Assembly: GCF_030695125.1 (NCBI RefSeq)
Contig: NZ_JAUYTP010000058.1
Coordinates: forward strand, 44,310-108,309
Source of the DNA: Allobosea sp.
GTDB lineage: Bacteria; Pseudomonadota; Alphaproteobacteria; Rhizobiales; Beijerinckiaceae
Length of the DNA stretch: 64,000 nucleotides
Reading direction: 5' to 3'
Of this stretch, positions 51,923-60,299 are shown piece by piece. How positions within the stretch are numbered: position 1 is the stretch's first letter; every line of letters begins with the position of its first letter. A program made the translations under genes and the position numbers. The notes beneath the pieces are model-generated. The model was given only the letters and a program-made list of their open reading frames with translations, made no database searches and was not told where the DNA came from.

Positions 51923-53011
51923 TCAGCTCAGCTTGCCACGGGCCGCGACCGGCAGTTCGCCGATCAGCCTGTCACCGCGCACGGTCACCAGACGATCGAC
52001 CATGTTGACGACGACGCAGACATGGTTGGGCACCACGCGCACGACCTCGCCGACCCTGGGCCGGTCGTTGCAGGCCGCCAGGTCGAGAAAGCCATGCTCC
52101 TCAGCGAATTTCGCGATGCGGGCGGCGGGGTATTCGAGGATGAGGCCGTGGCCATCCAGGCCGCCGGTGTCGCTCGTCAGCGTCTTGGAGCCCGAATCGA
52201 GGATGCCGCGCTCGGGGCCCGCCCGGCTGACCACCGTGGCGTAGACGGTCAGCGCGCACTCTTCCAGGCTCGCCACGCCGGCCGCGACCTGCATGCGATC
52301 GTTGAAGATCGAGGTTCCCGCGCGGTGCTCGGTCGCGCCCTTGAGCTCGCCGATATGGGGAATGTTCGGGGAGCCGCCGGTCGAGACGATGCTTGCCTCG
52401 AGCCCTGCGGCGCGCAGGCCCGCATTGGCGGTGTCCAGGAACGTTTGCGTGCGCGCCCAGCCATCCTCCGGCGGATACATCAGGAAGCCGGCGAAGCGCA
52501 GCCCCTTCGAGCCCGCGATCAGCTTCGCCAGTTCGAGCGCCTCGGCGGGTGTCTCGACGCCGGCGCGCTGGCGGCCGGTGTCGCATTCGATGACGACCTC
52601 GAGGTCGCGCCCGGCGATCTCCGCCGCCTGAGGCAGGCCGGCGATGGTCACGGGGTTGTCGGCGGCGACGATCATCCGGACGCGGCGCTGGAGATGGCCG
52701 AGGCGGCCGAGCTTCTGCTCGCCGAGGATGTTGTAGCTGATCAGGATGTCGTCGATGCCGCCATCGGCCATCACCTCGGCCTCGCCGAGCTTCTGGCAGG
52801 TGATGCCGCGCGCGCCGGCCTCGATCTGGAGGCGGGCGAGCTCGGGCGATTTATGCGTCTTGATATGCGGGCGGTTGGCGACGCCCTTGGCATCGCAGAC
52901 GGCCTGGAGGCGGGCGATGTTGGCCTCGACCTTGTCGAGGTCGATCACCACCGCCGGCGTGCCATAGGCCCGCGCGATCTCGGCCTTCAAGGCTTCGTGG
53001 TCGGCAGCCAT
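51923..53011 (-). CDS. D-threonine aldolase-like PLP enzyme (DSD1 family)
   Basis: PLP enzyme of fold type III, 362 residues. RPHIKTHKSPELA holds the likely PLP lysine. STGGSPNIPHIGEL binds phosphate, and the C-terminal VPNHVCVVVNMVD carries the His and Cys metal ligands seen in D-threonine aldolase and D-serine dehydratase. It would act on a D-beta-hydroxy amino acid. ATG 53011 overlaps the RidA stop by one base; GTG 53014 is an alternative. It is the last gene of the minus-strand cluster. Confidence 0.88.
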   Translation of the reverse strand: MAADHEALKAEIARAYGTPAVVIDLDKVEANIARLQAVCDAKGVANRPHIKTHKSPELARLQIEAGARGITCQKLGEAEVMADGGIDDILISYNILGEQKLGRLGHLQRRVRMIVAADNPVTIAGLPQAAEIAGRDLEVVIECDTGRQRAGVETPAEALELAKLIAGSKGLRFAGFLMYPPEDGWARTQTFLDTANAGLRAAGLEASIVSTGGSPNIPHIGELKGATEHRAGTSIFNDRMQVAAGVASLEECALTVYATVVSRAGPERGILDSGSKTLTSDTGGLDGHGLILEYPAARIAKFAEEHGFLDLAACNDRPRVGEVVRVVPNHVCVVVNMVDRLVTVRGDRLIGELPVAARGKLS

Positions 53012-53469
53012 CACGGCAGCACCTTGATGATGACTTCGATCTCGACCGGCATGTTGCCCGGAAGCGAGCCCATGCCGACGGCCGAGCGGGCATGGCGCCC
53101 GTTCTCGCCGAGCACGGCGACGAGCAGGTCCGAGCAGCCATTGATGACCTTGGGCTGGTCGCCATACTCCGGCACCGCGTTGACCATGCCGAGCAGCTTG
53201 ATGACCTCGACCTTGTCGAGCGAGCCGGCGGCCTCCTTCATCGCCGCCAGCAGGCCTAAGCCCGTATTGCGGGCGAAGTCATAGGCCTGCTGCGTGGTGA
53301 ACTCCTTGCCGACCTTGCCGTTGGGGATCGAGCCGTCTGGGTTGCGCGGGCCCTGCCCCGAGAGGAAGACGAGATCGCCGGCCTTCTTGAAGCGCACATA
53401 ATTGGCCATCGGCGCCACCATCGCGGGCAGCTCCAGGCCCAGATCCTTCAGTTTCTGCTCGGCGCTCAT
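53011..53469 (-). CDS. RidA/YjgF family protein
   Basis: Trimeric imine deaminase family member of 152 residues, longer than typical RidA (about 130). GDLVFLSGQGPRNPDGSIPN and IEVIIKVLP fit the family. The canonical active-site Arg near residue 105 in E. coli RidA is not clearly present (HARSAVGMGSLP), so it may belong to the Rid4-7 or YoaB-like groups. It lies between GNAT and aldolase-like genes, overlapping both. It likely removes enamine or imine produced by the PLP enzyme. Confidence 0.88.
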   Translation of the reverse strand: MSAEQKLKDLGLELPAMVAPMANYVRFKKAGDLVFLSGQGPRNPDGSIPNGKVGKEFTTQQAYDFARNTGLGLLAAMKEAAGSLDKVEVIKLLGMVNAVPEYGDQPKVINGCSDLLVAVLGENGRHARSAVGMGSLPGNMPVEIEVIIKVLP

Positions 53470-54005
53470 GGTGTCGTTCGTCCCTCTTCGGTCGTTTGGT
53501 GTTCTGGGTGGAGCACGCGCTCCATATAGCGGGCGGCATCGTCATAGCTGGCGAGCTTCTCCGCAAGGGCAGGCTCATGCACCGCGCGAAAGCCCTGCCG
53601 CCGCCAGAAGCCGGACGAGCCGTCGATCGCGACCAGCGCGAGGCGCGGCAGGCCGGCACGGGCCGCGATCTCAGCGAGTTTCGCGACGACGACGCCCCCG
53701 GCCCCGCTGCCACGTGCCTGCGGCAGGAGCGCGAGATCGTGGATGTAGAAGCAGCCGGCCTGCGACGGCAGTTCGCCCAGCAGGCTGTTCAGGGCCGGCG
53801 GCGCGGCGCGCTGCCAAGGGTGGGCGATGACATAGCCGATCGGGCCGTCTGCACCCTCCAGCACGAGGCAGCCGCCGGGGCATAGCCGTAGCCGCTCGGC
53901 GAAGACCGCCTCGTCTTCCGGGTAAGCCGGATGCACCACGCCTGCGACCGCCAGCACAGCCGGCAGGTCGGTCGCGGTCATGGGACGCCAGGTTGGTTGA
54001 GCCAT
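53466..54005 (-). CDS. GNAT-family N-acetyltransferase
   Basis: Acetyl-CoA-dependent transferase of 179 residues. The start WRPMTATDLPAVLAVAGVVH and motif A HDLALLPQARGSGAGGVVV, with an R-G-S-G-A-G variant of the acetyl-CoA loop, are visible. FWRRQGF is the C-terminal motif. The acceptor is unknown; context suggests an amine or amino acid. It overlaps the RidA start by 4 bp. A family C repeat precedes it. Confidence 0.88.
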   Translation of the reverse strand: MAQPTWRPMTATDLPAVLAVAGVVHPAYPEDEAVFAERLRLCPGGCLVLEGADGPIGYVIAHPWQRAAPPALNSLLGELPSQAGCFYIHDLALLPQARGSGAGGVVVAKLAEIAARAGLPRLALVAIDGSSGFWRRQGFRAVHEPALAEKLASYDDAARYMERVLHPEHQTTEEGRTTP

Positions 54006-54034
54006 GCGATAAGCCCAAGCCTTGAGACCGAGGG

Positions 54035-54112
54035 CGTCATTCTCGGGCGAAGCGAAGCGCAGACCCGAGAACCTCCTGAAGGAGATGCTCGGGTCTTCGC
54101 CCGAGCATGACG
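54035..54112. repeat. Intergenic palindromic repeat, family C
   Basis: Same unit as 11368-11444 and 37785-37860, with ends GCGTCATTCTCGGG and CCCGAGCATGACG. It ends 11 bases from the amidohydrolase stop. Confidence 0.9.
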
Positions 54113-54123
54113 ATCCGGGGCTC

Positions 54124-55287
54124 TCAGCCCGCGACCTTCCTGAACTTGTTCGTCCGCTTCGGATGCCACCAGGCGCCCTTGAGCACGACGCCCTCGGAGA
54201 CGATCTTGCGGTCGCCGGTCATGTGCTCGCCGGTGACGTCGGCATAGTCGAACTTGCCTTCCTTCACCGTCAGGATCGTCGCGTCGCCGAGCGAGCCGAC
54301 CTTGAGCGAGCCATATTCCGGGCGCTTCAGCGCCATGGCCGCGTTCACGGTCGAGGCGGCGACGACGTCGTTCAGGCTCATCCCCATCAGCAGGAACTTC
54401 GACATGGTCGTGACCTGGTCATAGGCCGGGCCATCGATGCAGAGCTTGTGCACGTCGGACGAGATCACGTCCGGCTGGAAGCCGTTGGCGAGCATGGCGC
54501 GCGTCGTCTTGAAGGAGAACGAGCCCTTGCCGTGGCCGATGTCGAAGAGGACGCCGCGCTTGCGGGCGGCCAGAACCTCCGGCTTGACCGTGCCCTGCGC
54601 CGTGCAGGGGGCATTCGGGAAGGGCCGGAAGGCGTGGGTGAGCACGTCGCCCGGCCGCAGCATGTTCACCACCTCCTCATAGGAGGGCGGCGGATGGTCG
54701 ATATGGCACATCAGGGGCATGCCGACCTCGTTGGCGACCTGCAGCGCGACGTTGAGCGGGGCGGTGCCCTGGTCGCCCGAGGCGTGCAGGCCGACGCGGA
54801 CCTTGATGCCGACGATCAGGTCGCGGTTCTTGTCGGCGACCTCGGCGCAGTCGATCGGGTTCATCATCGCCATGTCGCGGCTCTCGCCGACCATGACGCG
54901 GTGGTCGAAGCCGTAGATGCCGGCGTGGCTGACATGGAGATAGGCGAGGATGCGGGCCTGGCTCTTCTCGATGACGTGCTTGCGAAAGCCCGGCCAGTTG
55001 CCCGGCCCGGCCGAGCCGGTGTCGACCGAGGTGGTGACGCCCGAGGCCCGGCAGAACTCGTCGGCGTCGATGCCCAGCGAGGTGCCGCCCCAGTAGACAT
55101 GGGTGTGCAGGTCGATCAGGCCGGGCGTGACGATGTAGCCGGAGACGTCGCGGATCTCCTTGGCGCCCTTCAGGTCCTTGCCGAAGCCGGAGACCTTGCC
55201 GCCGGTAAAGGCGACGTCGAGGATGCCGTCATGCTTCTGCGAGGGGTCGATGACGCGACCGCCCTTGAGGATGAGATCGTGGGTCAT
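54124..55287 (-). CDS. Amidohydrolase/deacetylase-family metallohydrolase
   Basis: Dihydroorotase-like amidohydrolase of 387 residues. TPGLIDLHTHVYWGG holds the first His pair, LMCHIDHPPP and ISSDVHKLC later ligands and SSD the Asp. The EF_0837/AHA_3915-type sequence LKGGRVIDPSQKHDGILDVA is close to N-acyl-D-amino acid or related deacetylases. The substrate is not known. GAGGAAG lies six bases before the ATG. Confidence 0.88.
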   Translation of the reverse strand: MTHDLILKGGRVIDPSQKHDGILDVAFTGGKVSGFGKDLKGAKEIRDVSGYIVTPGLIDLHTHVYWGGTSLGIDADEFCRASGVTTSVDTGSAGPGNWPGFRKHVIEKSQARILAYLHVSHAGIYGFDHRVMVGESRDMAMMNPIDCAEVADKNRDLIVGIKVRVGLHASGDQGTAPLNVALQVANEVGMPLMCHIDHPPPSYEEVVNMLRPGDVLTHAFRPFPNAPCTAQGTVKPEVLAARKRGVLFDIGHGKGSFSFKTTRAMLANGFQPDVISSDVHKLCIDGPAYDQVTTMSKFLLMGMSLNDVVAASTVNAAMALKRPEYGSLKVGSLGDATILTVKEGKFDYADVTGEHMTGDRKIVSEGVVLKGAWWHPKRTNKFRKVAG

Positions 55288-55327
55288 GGAGCTTCCTCGC
55301 CTTCAATATTGAATTCAGAATCAGACG

Positions 55328-55436
55328 CCGTCATTCCGGGCGCAGCGAAGCAGAGGCCCGGCATCCATCCTAGAGCGCCAGCGCCCTTCGATGGCTTCCG
55401 GATCAGCGCGGCTTCGCCGCTTGTCCGGAATGACGG
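55328..55436. repeat. Intergenic palindromic repeat, family A
   Basis: Ends CGTCATTCCGGGCG and GTCCGGAATGACGG. It fills most of the gap between the carbamoylase and amidohydrolase genes. Confidence 0.85.
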
Positions 55437-55453
55437 AGCCGGAGGTCGAACGT

Positions 55454-56395
55454 TCACGCCGGCTCGACCGCACCCTTGCGCTCGACGATGAGGCCATAGG
55501 CCTGCGGCTCGCGATGCCGGGCGAAGTTGAAGGTCGAGGCCTTGTAGCTCTTGCCGAGATCCATATCGCAGCGGGCAACCACGAGTTCGTCGCCCTCCGT
55601 CACCGCTTGCGCCACAACCTCGCCGGTCGGGGCGATAATGCAGGTGCCGCCGATCTGGTCGACGCCGGCCTCCAGCCCCGCCTTGGCGACGCCGACGACC
55701 CAGGTGGCGTTCTGGTAGGCGCCCGCCTGCATCACGAGCTGGTTGTGGAAATTGCCGAGCCGGTCATGGTCGGGCGCCGGCGGATTGTGCTTGGGAGTGT
55801 TGTAGCCGAGCACGATCAGCTCGACATCCTGCAGACCCATCGTGCGATAGCTCTCGGGCCAGCGGCGGTCGTTGCAGATCATCATGCCGATATGGGCGTC
55901 CATCGTTCGCCAGACCGGCCAGCCGAGATCGCCCGTCTCGAAATAGCGTTTTTCGAGATTCTGGAAGGGGGCTTCTGGGCGATGCTCGGGATGGCCCGGC
56001 AGATGGATCTTGCGGTACTTGCCGACGATCGCGCCTGATTTGTCGACGAGGATCGCCGTGTTGAAGCGCCGCTTGCGGCCGCCCTCCTGGGCGAGTTCGC
56101 AATAGCCGAGATGGAAGCCGATCCCGAGGCGCTTGGCCTCCTCGAAGAGCGGTGCGGTCTCGTTGGAGGGCATCGCGCTCTCGAAATGGCTGTCGATCTC
56201 GTCCTCGTCCTCGATCCACCAATGCGGGAAGAAAGCGGTCAGCGCCGCTTCCGGATAGACGACGAGGTCGGCGCCATGGGCCTTCGCCTGGCGCATCAGG
56301 TCGATCATCCGGGCGACGGCCGACGCCCGGCTCTCGTCGCGCTGGATCGGGCCGAGCTGGGCTGCGGCGATGGTCAGGATTCGGCTCACAGGCAT
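55454..56395 (-). CDS. N-carbamoyl-D-amino acid hydrolase (nitrilase superfamily)
   Basis: Enzyme of 313 residues closely resembling Agrobacterium D-carbamoylase throughout. Catalytic triad residues are Glu49 in VVYPEAALT, Lys129 in GKYRKIHLPGH and Cys174 in ICNDRRWPE. ELGYNTPxHNPPxPxHD is seen as GYNTPKHNPPAPDHD. It would release NH3, CO2 and a D-amino acid from the carbamoyl derivative. Start 56395 has GAGAG just upstream. It directly follows a Dpp-type transporter, which likely brings in the substrate. Confidence 0.9.
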   Translation of the reverse strand: MPVSRILTIAAAQLGPIQRDESRASAVARMIDLMRQAKAHGADLVVYPEAALTAFFPHWWIEDEDEIDSHFESAMPSNETAPLFEEAKRLGIGFHLGYCELAQEGGRKRRFNTAILVDKSGAIVGKYRKIHLPGHPEHRPEAPFQNLEKRYFETGDLGWPVWRTMDAHIGMMICNDRRWPESYRTMGLQDVELIVLGYNTPKHNPPAPDHDRLGNFHNQLVMQAGAYQNATWVVGVAKAGLEAGVDQIGGTCIIAPTGEVVAQAVTEGDELVVARCDMDLGKSYKASTFNFARHREPQAYGLIVERKGAVEPA

Positions 56396-56411
56396 CTCTC
56401 CGCAACAGGCA

Positions 56412-57326
56412 TCACAGCGCCTTGGCAAGCCTCGGGTCGAGCGAGTCACGCAGGCCGTCACCCAGGAGATTCACCGCGAGCACGGTGATCGACAGGAAGA
56501 TCGCCGGGAACAGGATGATGTGCGGCCTGACCTGCCAGAGCGCCCGCCCTTCGGCCATGATGTTGCCCCAGGAGGGCGTGGCCGGCGGGATGCCCGCGCC
56601 GATGAAGGACAGGATCGCCTCGATGATCATGGCGCTGGCGCAGATATAGGTCGCCTGGACGCTCATCGGGGCGAAGGTGTTGGGCAGGATGTGACGGAAG
56701 ATGATGCGCGGCGTGCGGGCACCGTTGGAGATCGCCGCCTCGACATAGGGCTGCTCGCGCAGGGACAAAACGACGCCGCGCACCAGACGCGCGACGCGCG
56801 GGATCTCGGCGATCGTGATCGCGATGATGACGTTCTGGATCGAGCCGCGGGTCAGTGCCATCAGGGCGATGGCGAGCAGGATCGGCGGAATCGACATCAT
56901 GCCGTCGATGATCCGCATGACGATGCCGTCCGCCCAGCGCACGAAACCGGCGAAGAGGCCGATCGCGAGCCCGATCACCGAGGACAGGATGGCCACGCTG
57001 AAGCCGACGACCAGCGAGACCCGCGCGCCGTAGACGACGCGCGAATAGATGTCGCGGCCGAGCATGTCGGTGCCGAACCAGTAGAGTTCGGAGGGCACGC
57101 GGGTGCGCCGCGACGTCGCGATCGTCGTGGGGTCCACCGTCCAGAGCAGCGGCGCGAAGATGCCGATCAGCGCCATCAGGACGAGCAGGAAGCCGCCGAT
57201 CGCGACGGCGGGGTGACGGCGCAGATAGCGCCGAAACCGGGTGAAACGACCGGGCAGCGGCGCGATGCCGGGCTCGGGCGACGCCGCCAGCTCTGCGGGC
57301 GCCGGGAGGGAGCTCTGCAACGTCAA
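56412..57326 (-). CDS. DppC-type ABC transporter permease 2
   Basis: Inner-membrane permease of 304 residues with six helices. FGTDMLGRDIYSRVVYGAR and the EAA loop AAISNGARTPRIIFRHILPN mark DppC. It ends LLGDGLRDSLDPRLAKAL. No ATG lies near the beginning; the TTG at 57326 overlaps the DppB stop as TTGA and gives a plausible N-terminus (TLQSSLPAPAEL), with a second TTG at 57320. As with transporter 1, no ATPase gene follows. Confidence 0.9.
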   Translation of the reverse strand: MTLQSSLPAPAELAASPEPGIAPLPGRFTRFRRYLRRHPAVAIGGFLLVLMALIGIFAPLLWTVDPTTIATSRRTRVPSELYWFGTDMLGRDIYSRVVYGARVSLVVGFSVAILSSVIGLAIGLFAGFVRWADGIVMRIIDGMMSIPPILLAIALMALTRGSIQNVIIAITIAEIPRVARLVRGVVLSLREQPYVEAAISNGARTPRIIFRHILPNTFAPMSVQATYICASAMIIEAILSFIGAGIPPATPSWGNIMAEGRALWQVRPHIILFPAIFLSITVLAVNLLGDGLRDSLDPRLAKAL

Positions 57327-58264
57327 TAGCGTATCCTCGGATCGACGATCGTGTAGGTCAGGTCGATGATCAGGTTCACCAGCACGTAGACCAGGCTGAA
57401 CATCAAGACGACGCCCTGGATGACCGGATAGTCGCGCCTCAGGATGGCATCCACCGTCAGCCGCCCGAGACCGGGAATGGCGAAGACGCTCTCGGTCACG
57501 ACCGCGCCGCCGATGAGCAGCGCGATGCCGATGCCGATGATCGTGACGATCGGCACGGCCGCATTCTTCAGCGCGTGAAGAAACAGCACCTCGCGCTGGC
57601 CGACGCCCTTGGCCTGCGCGGTCCGGACATAGTCCTGCTGCAGCACCTCGAGCATGGTGGCCCGGGTGATGCGCGCTATCAGCGCGATATAGACCAGGCC
57701 GAGCGTCATCGAGGGCAGGATCAGGTTCCTGAACCAGGGCCAGAAACCCTGCGACAGCGGCGTGTAGCCTTGCACGGGCACCCAATCGAGCTGGAGCGCG
57801 AAGACATAGGCGAGCAGATAGCCGACGACGAAGACCGGCACCGAGAAGCCGAAGACCGCAAACGCCATGGCGCAGCGGTCGATCCAGGTTCCGGCCTTCC
57901 AGGCGGCGATGACCCCCATTGGCACGGCGATGGTCACGGCGAAGATCAGCGTCAGCACCATCAGCGACAGGGTCGGCTCGATGCGCTGCGCGATCAGCTG
58001 CGTCACCGGCAGCGAGGTGAAGATTGAGGTACCGAGGTCGCCCTGCAGGACGCGGAACGACCATTCGGCAAAGCGCACGAGATAGGGCCGGTCCAGCCCG
58101 AGGCTGGCGCGAATCTTCTCGACATCGGCCGGCGAGGCCTGGTCGCCGGCGATGACGGCGGCCGGATCGCCCGGCGCGATGTAGAGCAGGGAGAAGACGA
58201 ACAGGGCCACGAAGGCCATCACAGGGATGGTCGTGATGATCCGTCTGACGATGAAGGCTAACAT
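57323..58264 (-). CDS. DppB-type ABC transporter permease 2
   Basis: Inner-membrane permease of 313 residues. YIAPGDPAAVIAGDQASPAD follows helix one, and the EAA loop RTAQAKGVGQREVLFLHALK is standard. It ends YTIVDPRIRY. It shares general architecture with permease 1 at 46675 but is clearly diverged. It lies 154 bp after the binding-protein gene and overlaps the DppC-type gene by 4 bp. Confidence 0.93.
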   Translation of the reverse strand: MLAFIVRRIITTIPVMAFVALFVFSLLYIAPGDPAAVIAGDQASPADVEKIRASLGLDRPYLVRFAEWSFRVLQGDLGTSIFTSLPVTQLIAQRIEPTLSLMVLTLIFAVTIAVPMGVIAAWKAGTWIDRCAMAFAVFGFSVPVFVVGYLLAYVFALQLDWVPVQGYTPLSQGFWPWFRNLILPSMTLGLVYIALIARITRATMLEVLQQDYVRTAQAKGVGQREVLFLHALKNAAVPIVTIIGIGIALLIGGAVVTESVFAIPGLGRLTVDAILRRDYPVIQGVVLMFSLVYVLVNLIIDLTYTIVDPRIRY

Positions 58265-58418
58265 TACAGCTGGGCGCCCTTTGTCGATCGACGTCGGAAA
58301 TCCGATGGCGCCGGCCCAAGAGGGCCGGCGGCGAGGCGAAGACCGGGAAGGCCGCGCGCCCGATGCGCGCGGTCCCCGACGATTGCGGGGGGCGACTGCC
58401 CCCCCTGGGTCGTACCGA

Positions 58419-60020
58419 TCAGGCCTTCGACACGCCCCAGAGCACAGGGAAGGGCCCGCTGGTCACGCCCGAGACGTTCTTCCGCCAGGCCTGGTAGCCG
58501 AGGTAGAAGCCCGTCGGGCAGAAGACGACGTTCTCGACGGCGGCCTTGTTGAGGCGGCCCATCGCGACCTTCTCCTCCGCCATGTCCTTGGCGGCGAACC
58601 AGTTGACGACCTCCGTCTCGACGGCGGGAACGTCGGGCCAGCCGAACCAGGCCTTGTCGCCATTGGCGCGCACGGCCGTGTAGGAAGACGGGTTCACGCA
58701 GTCGGCGCCGGCATGCCAGGTGTGGAACATGCTCCAGCCGCCCTGGCCGGGCGGCGTCTTCTGGGCGCGGCGGGCGCCGACGGTGCCCCAGTCGGTGGCG
58801 ACGAAATCGACCTTCATGCCGATGCTCTTGAGCAGTTCGGCCGTGACATCGCCCATCGACTTGGTGGCGGCCATGTCCTGCGCGACGACGCAGATCACCG
58901 GCTCGTCCTTGTAGCCGGATTCCGCGAGCAGCTTCTTGGCGGCCGCCACGTTCTTGGCCTTCATCGCAGCGCCGCCCTCCTCCGTGTAGAGCGGCGTGCC
59001 CGGCGTGAAGAACCCGCCCATCTCCTTCCAGAGCTTGTCATCGTCGCCGATGATCGAGCGCATGTAGTCTTCCTGGTTCAGCGCCGTCATGACCGCCTGG
59101 CGCACCTTCACATTGTTGAAGGGCGGGTGGAGGTGGTTCATGCGGAAGGCGCCGATGTTGCCCAGCGGATCGCCGATATCGACATTGACGTTGGCGTTCT
59201 TCCTGAGAACGGGAACGAGATCCGACAGCGGGGTCTCCCACCAATCGACCTCGCCGTTCTGCAGCGCAGCCGCGGCCGTCGCCGGGTCGGGCATGATCAC
59301 CCATTCGATGCGGTCGAAATTCATGACCTTGCCGCCGGAGAGCCAGTCGGGCTTCTCGGAGCGGGGCTTGTAGTCGGCAAATTTCTCGAACACCGCCTTG
59401 GCGCCCGGGACCCATTCGTTGCGGACGAACTTCATCGGCCCGGAGCCGATGTATTCGGTGATCTGCGTGAACGGATCGGTCTTGGCGATGCGCTCGGGCA
59501 TGATGAAGGTGCAGGGCGCGTTGTTCTTGCCTAGCGCCAGCAGCATCTTCGGATAGGGCTTGTTGAGGACCCATTTCCAGCTCATGTCGTCGACCGGCGC
59601 GAGCTCGACCTCGATCGCCTTGATCATCAGACCCATCGGGTCGCGGGCCTGCCAGCGCTTGAGGCTCTGGACGACGTCCTTGGCCGTCACCGGCGCGCCG
59701 TCATGGAACTTGAGGCCGTCGCGCAGCTTGAAGGTCCAGGTCAGGCCGTCGGCGGACACCGTCTCGGTTTCGACCATCTGGCGCTGTGGCTGGAACTTCG
59801 AGTCGATGCCGTACAGCGTATCCCAGACCAGGAGCGCGGCATTGCGCACGACATATTGCGTGCCCCAGATCGGGTCGAAATTGGCGAGGTTGGCCTGAGG
59901 CACGAAGCGCAGCGTCTTCGCCCCGGCGGCCCCCTGCGCGAGGGCGGGCATGGCCAGGCCACCGGCGGCGGCGAGCGCGCCCGTCCCGGCGGCGGTCTTC
60001 AGAAATGTTCTGCGGTCCAT
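58419..60020 (-). CDS. Dpp-type ABC transporter substrate-binding protein 2
   Basis: SBP_bac_5 binding protein of 533 residues. The N-terminus MDRRTFLKTAAGTGALAAAG is a Tat signal with RRTFLK. LRFVPQANLANFDPIWGTQY and LRDGLKFHDGAPVTAKDV are family motifs. The start at 60020 has GGAGAG seven bases upstream. It heads the second transporter, next to a D-carbamoylase and an amidase, so carbamoyl or amide compounds are plausible ligands. Confidence 0.93.
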   Translation of the reverse strand: MDRRTFLKTAAGTGALAAAGGLAMPALAQGAAGAKTLRFVPQANLANFDPIWGTQYVVRNAALLVWDTLYGIDSKFQPQRQMVETETVSADGLTWTFKLRDGLKFHDGAPVTAKDVVQSLKRWQARDPMGLMIKAIEVELAPVDDMSWKWVLNKPYPKMLLALGKNNAPCTFIMPERIAKTDPFTQITEYIGSGPMKFVRNEWVPGAKAVFEKFADYKPRSEKPDWLSGGKVMNFDRIEWVIMPDPATAAAALQNGEVDWWETPLSDLVPVLRKNANVNVDIGDPLGNIGAFRMNHLHPPFNNVKVRQAVMTALNQEDYMRSIIGDDDKLWKEMGGFFTPGTPLYTEEGGAAMKAKNVAAAKKLLAESGYKDEPVICVVAQDMAATKSMGDVTAELLKSIGMKVDFVATDWGTVGARRAQKTPPGQGGWSMFHTWHAGADCVNPSSYTAVRANGDKAWFGWPDVPAVETEVVNWFAAKDMAEEKVAMGRLNKAAVENVVFCPTGFYLGYQAWRKNVSGVTSGPFPVLWGVSKA

Positions 60021-60256
60021 CGATCTCTCCCCTGAAACGGCAACCTCTAGACGGGCGACCTTGGCGCGAGTTTGGGCAGAAAAATCTGCCGTGACAACTC
60101 GTCTGACCGGCCATCCGCAGGCGGCGGACCGCTTGCACGCTTCGTGCCAAACGGAACTGGTTGTCGTTTCGGCAGGATTGGGGCGCGAAAGGCCGTTTCG
60201 GCCCGCAGATTTTTTTTTCGTCGATTCGCGAGGACACTCGGGAACAGGGCCCTCAG

Positions 60257-60279
60257 ACGCCTGCCTCATCGGCAGGCGT
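60257..60279 (-). terminator. Hairpin downstream of the amidase gene
   Basis: Perfect 9-bp stem ACGCCTGCC and GGCAGGCGT with a five-base loop, 20 bases after the amidase stop. It has no T-tract. It may limit read-through into the transporter genes or protect the 3' end. Confidence 0.45.
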
Positions 60280-60299
60280 TCCCAATCGGCGAGAGCGCC

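Noticed and set aside
60210..60218. Run of nine T residues as an intrinsic terminator on the + strand
   Set aside because: No + strand gene ends upstream and the preceding stem is poor. On the minus strand it is an A-run in the leader of the second Dpp-type transporter.
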